IMG/VR virus record: IMGVR_UViG_3300032087_001274
Span: 1 to 24,638 of that record
DNA length: 24,638 nucleotides
Reading direction: 5' to 3' (one strand)
Source of the DNA: a virus
The notes beneath the pieces were generated by a model. The model did no database searches. It was given only the letters and a program-made list of their open reading frames with translations, and had not been told where the DNA came from. The translations under genes and the position numbers were made by a program. Position 1 is the stretch's first letter. Each line of letters starts with the position of its first letter. Below are positions 21,001 to 24,638 of the stretch, piece by piece.

Positions 21001-23476
21001 AAATGTAATTGAACACAAAGGTAAACTTCTTATTCGTGGTGTCTTAAACGGCAAAGAGTATAAAGAAAAGATTGATTTCGGTCCTACTTTATATTGTCTG
21101 ACACAAGAGCATTCAGTTTATAAAACACTACAAGGCCAGTTTCTAAAACCTATTGAGTTTACTAATATAAGTGCAGCTCGTAGATTTCGTAAAGAAGTTG
21201 CCACACAAAATTCGCCAGTATATGGCCTAGAAAGATATCACTATCAATATATCGGTCAAGAATATCCAACCGAGATTGAGTGGGATAAAGAAAATATTAA
21301 AATCTTTACCCTTGATATCGAAACAACTTGTGAAGGAGGTTTTCCAGATGTCGAAGACCCACAAGAACAGTTGTTATGTATCACAGTAAAGAATCAATCT
21401 AATAAACAAATCATTACATGGGGTGTTGGTAAGTTTGTAACTGACCGACCAGATGTAACTTATGTCGAATGTAAAGACGAAAAACAATTGATGTTTGAGT
21501 TTATGAAATTCTGGATTAAAAATTATCCAGATGTTATCACAGGCTGGAACACCAAGTTTTTTGACTTACCATATTTGATGAATAGAATTAAACTGATTGC
21601 AGGTGATAAAGTTGCAAACAGAATGTCGCCTTGGAATTTAATCAATAGAGGTGAAGTTGTTACACATGGTAAAGTACAAACTGTTTACAATCTATATGGT
21701 ATTTCTATGTTAGATTATCTTGACTTGTATAAGTGGTTTATTCCTACAAGACAAGAGAGTTATAGACTAGACTTTATTGGTGAACTAGAACTTGGTCGTG
21801 GTAAAGATGACGCAGGTTATGATACATTTAAAGATTGGTATACAAAAGACTTTCAATCGTTTGTTGATTACAATATTCAAGATGTTGAAATCGTTGACGC
21901 CTTAGAAGATAAACTAGGTCTTATTGACCTGTCACTTACTGTTGCATATGATTCAAAGGTAAACTATGATGATATATTCTCACAAGTTAGAGTGTGGGAT
22001 ACCTTGATTGCAAATCATCTTATGCAAAAGAATATATGTGTACCGCCAAGAGAAGAGAATAGTAAAGAAACAAAATACGAAGGCGCTTATGTAAAAGAAC
22101 CAATCATTGGTGGCCATGACTGGATTGTTTCGTTTGATATTAACTCTCTATATCCACATATTATTATTCAATACAATATTTCGCCTGAAAAGATACTTGG
22201 TGAATCATCACACGGTGTCAATGTTAATAAAATGATTGACATGAAAGTACCACTTAACTATCTTAAAACAGAGGGTGCATGTTTAACACCAAACGGTGCC
22301 AAGTTTAAGAATGATAGTCAAGGTTTTCTTCCTGAAATGATGGAGAAAATGTACAATGAAAGAGTTGTATTCAAACAAAGAATGTTGAAGGCGAAAGCCG
22401 AGTATCAAAAGACTAAAGACCCTAAACTTGTCAAAGAGATTGCAAGGTGCCACAATATTCAATGGTCAAAGAAGATTGCCTTGAACTCAGCTTATGGTGC
22501 AGTTGGTAATCAATACTTTAGATACTATGATGTACGACAGGCAAGTGGTATTACAACGGCTGGTCAGTTTATTATTCGTTTCATTGAGAAGAAAGTGAAT
22601 GAATATCTAAATCAAATACTACAAACAAAAGGTGAAGTAGATTATATTGTTGCGTCTGATACTGATAGTATCTATGTTCGTTTTGGTAAACTAGTAGAGA
22701 AAACTTGTGAGGGTAAATCGAGAGAACAGATTATTGATTTTCTTGGTAAGGTCTGTGACAATAAGATTGAACCATATATTGAAAAGTGTTTTGAAGAGTT
22801 AGCAGATTATTCTAATGCATTTAAAAATGCCATGGTAATGAAACGAGAAGTAATTGCCAACAAAGGTATATGGGTTGCAAAGAAAAGATATATGTTAAAT
22901 GTTCTTGATGACGAGGGTGTTAGACTTGCCGAACCTAAACTTAAACTTATGGGTATTGAGGCAGTTAAATCATCTACACCACAAGTTTGTCGTGGTAAGA
23001 TTAAAGAGGCAATCAAGGTCATCATGGGTAAAGAAGAAACAGATTTACATAAACTTGTTGCAGATTTTAGAAAAGAGTTTATGACATTGCCGGCAGAATC
23101 AATTGCCTTTCCTAGAAGTTGTAACAATCTTAAAAAGTATAGAGATAGTGCAAACATCTTTATCAAAGGCACACCAATACATGTGAAAGGTGCATTGGTT
23201 TATAACTATCAAATACATAGACTTGGTCTACAAAGTAAATATCCTCTCATACAAGAAGGAGATAAGATTAAGTTTATTAAATTGAAGGCTGCTAATCCAT
23301 TTAAGTTTGATGTGATTAGTTATATGACAACTCTACCTGAAGAGTTTAAACTACAAGAGTATATCGACTATGATATACAATTTCAAAAGACTTTCCTTGA
23401 CCCTATGCGTTTCATTCTGGATGCTGTGAATTGGAAAGATGAACCACAAGCAACATTGGAGGCATTCTTTGGATAA
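20987..23476 (+). CDS. gp43: DNA polymerase gp43 (family B)
   Basis: This is the replicative polymerase with proofreading. The 829 residues compare with 898 in T4. Exonuclease motif I is FTLDIETTCEGG (D110, E112), motif II is near TGWNTKFFDLPYL and motif III near YNIQDVEIVDAL. Polymerase motif A is SFDINSLYPHI (about 382), motif B KKIALNSAYGA (about 495) and motif C ASDTDSIY (about 556). All catalytic residues are present. The C-terminus ends QATLEAFFG, a full PIP-box pattern for clamp binding. The end contains the GGAGG and TTG start of the next gene. Confidence 0.96.
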   Translation: MNFYKNVIEHKGKLLIRGVLNGKEYKEKIDFGPTLYCLTQEHSVYKTLQGQFLKPIEFTNISAARRFRKEVATQNSPVYGLERYHYQYIGQEYPTEIEWDKENIKIFTLDIETTCEGGFPDVEDPQEQLLCITVKNQSNKQIITWGVGKFVTDRPDVTYVECKDEKQLMFEFMKFWIKNYPDVITGWNTKFFDLPYLMNRIKLIAGDKVANRMSPWNLINRGEVVTHGKVQTVYNLYGISMLDYLDLYKWFIPTRQESYRLDFIGELELGRGKDDAGYDTFKDWYTKDFQSFVDYNIQDVEIVDALEDKLGLIDLSLTVAYDSKVNYDDIFSQVRVWDTLIANHLMQKNICVPPREENSKETKYEGAYVKEPIIGGHDWIVSFDINSLYPHIIIQYNISPEKILGESSHGVNVNKMIDMKVPLNYLKTEGACLTPNGAKFKNDSQGFLPEMMEKMYNERVVFKQRMLKAKAEYQKTKDPKLVKEIARCHNIQWSKKIALNSAYGAVGNQYFRYYDVRQASGITTAGQFIIRFIEKKVNEYLNQILQTKGEVDYIVASDTDSIYVRFGKLVEKTCEGKSREQIIDFLGKVCDNKIEPYIEKCFEELADYSNAFKNAMVMKREVIANKGIWVAKKRYMLNVLDDEGVRLAEPKLKLMGIEAVKSSTPQVCRGKIKEAIKVIMGKEETDLHKLVADFRKEFMTLPAESIAFPRSCNNLKKYRDSANIFIKGTPIHVKGALVYNYQIHRLGLQSKYPLIQEGDKIKFIKLKAANPFKFDVISYMTTLPEEFKLQEYIDYDIQFQKTFLDPMRFILDAVNWKDEPQATLEAFFG

Positions 23477-23861
23477 TCCTGTTAACATAAGCGGACAATT
23501 ACTAGAGGACAAAGTTGAAGCTTATTGTAGAGAAAATAACATTAGTTATAAAAGAGCCAGGTCTGGCGAACATGCAATAGATTTTATTATTGAAAGTAGT
23601 AGAGGTAAAATATTTGCCGATTGTACTAATCAAAATTCAGGTGGTAGTGTAGAAGAAAAATTACCACACAAACTATGGAAATACTTTAAGAAATATCAAT
23701 ATAGAAATGTGTACATTATAAAAGGCGACCATAAAATATCTAAAAGTGTATTAGACCATTGTAATGAAATGGCAAGAGGATATAATTTCGATTTACATTT
23801 TGTAAACTATGAACAGTTTACGAATAACTTAACAGCTAAAGAGGAGAGTTTCTTTGGCTGA
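23469..23861 (+). CDS. PD-(D/E)XK nuclease-like protein, altered active site
   Basis: The 130-residue product has the layout of small phage and restriction-type PD-(D/E)XK proteins: HAIDFIIES (D38), KIFADCTNQNSGGSVEEKL and PHKLWKYFKKYQ. Relatives usually read E-x-K-N-Q here; this one has D51-C-T53, so the catalytic lysine is replaced by threonine unless K64 takes over. I chose the TTG start at 23469 because GGAGG (23458-23462) is six bases upstream; the earlier ATG 23439 has no such signal. The start overlaps the gp43 stop by eight bases. It ends EESFFG, like the end of gp43. The role may be in repair or branch processing; activity is uncertain. Confidence 0.65.
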   Translation: MDNPVNISGQLLEDKVEAYCRENNISYKRARSGEHAIDFIIESSRGKIFADCTNQNSGGSVEEKLPHKLWKYFKKYQYRNVYIIKGDHKISKSVLDHCNEMARGYNFDLHFVNYEQFTNNLTAKEESFFG

Positions 23862-24390
23862 TTTCCCAACCAAAAAATATGGAGTTATATATGCAGACCC
23901 TCCGTGGTATTTTAAAACGAGGTCAGATAAGGGAAAGGATAAAAGTCCTGAAAGACACTATCCTTGCATGCCTCTTGCTGACATTATTCGGTTACCTGTT
24001 GACCGAATTGCTGAGGACAATGCAGTCCTCTTAATGTGGGTTGTTGACCCTATGTTAGACCAGGCGTTTAAAGTTATAGACGCCTGGGGTTTTAAGTACA
24101 AGACAGTTGGTTTTACATGGGCAAAAACGAATCGAAAGAAGTTAGGATTTTTTACTGGTTTAGGATACTGGACAAGAGGTAATCCTGAAATGTGTTTACT
24201 TGCAACAAAGGGTAGACCGTCAAGAAAGGCCATGGATGTGGCACAATTAGTGGTATCACAAAGAGGTAAACACTCCGAAAAACCACTACTACATAAAGAA
24301 ATAGAAAGACTTGTGGATGGTCCATACATTGAATTATTTGCAAGAAAAAAACCTTATGATAATTGGGACTATTGGGGTAACGAAGTTTGA
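23854..24390 (+). CDS. MT-A70-type adenine methyltransferase
   Basis: This 178-residue SAM-dependent enzyme has the catalytic DPPW (15-18, YADPPWYF) and the MT-A70 pattern VLLMWVVDPMLDQAF, TVGFTWAKTN, NPEMCLLATKGRP and VSQRGKHSEKP, ending in PYIELFARK with a DNWDYWGNE tail. It probably makes N6-methyladenine in phage DNA, which could protect against restriction or mark DNA. An RNA target is possible because the family includes RNA enzymes. The start is TTG 23854 with GAGGAG seven bases upstream, overlapping the nuclease stop by eight bases. Confidence 0.9.
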   Translation: MADFPTKKYGVIYADPPWYFKTRSDKGKDKSPERHYPCMPLADIIRLPVDRIAEDNAVLLMWVVDPMLDQAFKVIDAWGFKYKTVGFTWAKTNRKKLGFFTGLGYWTRGNPEMCLLATKGRPSRKAMDVAQLVVSQRGKHSEKPLLHKEIERLVDGPYIELFARKKPYDNWDYWGNEV

Positions 24391-24392
24391 GC

Positions 24393-24421
24393 TTGACATT
24401 AGCGATACTTTCTGTTATAAT
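24393..24421 (+). promoter_or_regulatory. Strong sigma70-type promoter
   Basis: TTGACA (24393-24398), a 17-base spacer and TATAAT (24416-24421) form a full consensus promoter directly after the methyltransferase stop. AGC precedes the -35, as in the other GCTTGAC promoters here. It would start transcription near 24428 for the next gene. Confidence 0.85.
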
Positions 24422-24462
24422 GATACTCTTATTACCAACAATTTTATTATGGATATGGAACA

Positions 24463-24638
24463 ATGAAGACCCTAAGTAGAGAACATGCCTTACATGTGGC
24501 TAATATATTCTCAGACTACTTTGATAAGTTTAGTCGTATAGACCAGTATATGCGTGACCAGAAAATGGCACAGATTGAAACTATACCGACTTCTCTACCA
24601 GGTATGGGTTTAGATACAGAATTATTTGACGATTTTAC
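24463..24638 (+). CDS. Unrecognised protein, N-terminal part (3' end outside window)
   Basis: ATG 24463 opens a frame that stays open for 58 codons to the window end: MKTLSREHALHVANIFSDYF followed by a charged helix and a loop with PTSLPGMGLDTELFDDF. I do not recognise it. GGA lies a few bases upstream of the ATG, and a strong promoter 42 bases upstream supports expression. It is likely part of a new early or middle transcription unit. Confidence 0.6.
   Translation, partial: MKTLSREHALHVANIFSDYFDKFSRIDQYMRDQKMAQIETIPTSLPGMGLDTELFDDF

Noticed and set aside
22807-24463. Several 85-123 codon minus-strand ORFs opposite gp43 and the methyltransferase
   Set aside because: They lie fully opposite genes with conserved motifs, have no ribosome binding sites and show composition expected of antisense shadows.
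1-24638. CRISPR arrays, insertion sequences, integrase or attachment sites
   Set aside because: I saw no regularly spaced repeats, transposase or integrase motifs, or flanking direct repeats.

Overview
The window is a stretch of a T4-like myovirus genome. The evidence is a dense set of T4 core genes in recognisable form: major capsid protein gp23 (partial), tail tube gp19, UvsY, UvsW, late sigma factor gp55, gp47/gp46, clamp gp45, clamp loader gp44/gp62, RegA and DNA polymerase gp43. The low GC content, compact overlapping genes and accessory genes (peptide deformylase, Hsp20, MazG, CobS-like AAA+ ATPase, 2OG-Fe(II) oxygenase, Sm-like proteins, ribosomal protein bS21) suggest a marine phage of the cyanophage/pelagiphage kind. 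A SAR11-like host would fit, but this is inference. All supported genes are on the + strand.

Layout. 1-947: 3' part of gp23 and a UUCG-tetraloop terminator. 962-1836: late promoter, small membrane protein and tail tube. 1843-8798: one tightly overlapping unit of recombination and late-transcription genes (uvsY, 2OG oxygenase, uvsW, Sm-like protein, small ORF, gp55, gp47, gp46, def). 8795-11302: DUF4338/DruA-like protein, MazG and a nucleotidyltransferase-cupin fusion. 11401-15134: a metallopeptidase-like/VWA protein and its MoxR/CobS-type AAA+ partner, each with its own promoter and nearly the same 5' leader, with a possible 34-codon ORF between them. 15146-15421: a nested double hairpin, then a phage bS21. 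15422-15878: a gene-free region holding what looks like a structured non-coding RNA behind a late promoter, then a long isolated hairpin and a second late promoter for hsp20. 16346-24390: an inverted repeat/promoter, an atypical tRNA-Gly(UCC), then the replisome operon gp45-gp44-gp62-regA-RimK/RimB fusion-second Sm-like protein-ferredoxin-gp43-nuclease-MT-A70 methyltransferase. 24393-24638: a new promoter and the start of an unrecognised gene.

Two promoter classes are visible. T4-late-type boxes ([T/A/G]ATAAATA) precede virion-associated genes, the ncRNA candidate and hsp20. Sigma70-type promoters, mostly with an extended -35 (GCTTGAC) and 16-17 bp spacing, precede metabolism and replication units.

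The points most worth a second look are: (1) a RimK ATP-grasp ligase fused to a RimB-like aspartic protease, with an N-terminus resembling a T4 capsid-targeting sequence, so it may be packaged and injected to modify host ribosomes; (2) the structured RNA locus at about 15461-15742, closed by a 10-bp long-range helix; (3) matching PIP-box-like clamp-binding motifs in gp43 and gp55; (4) a translation-related set (bS21, RimK/RimB, Def, odd tRNA-Gly); (5) the paired AAA+/VWA-metallopeptidase module with duplicated leaders.
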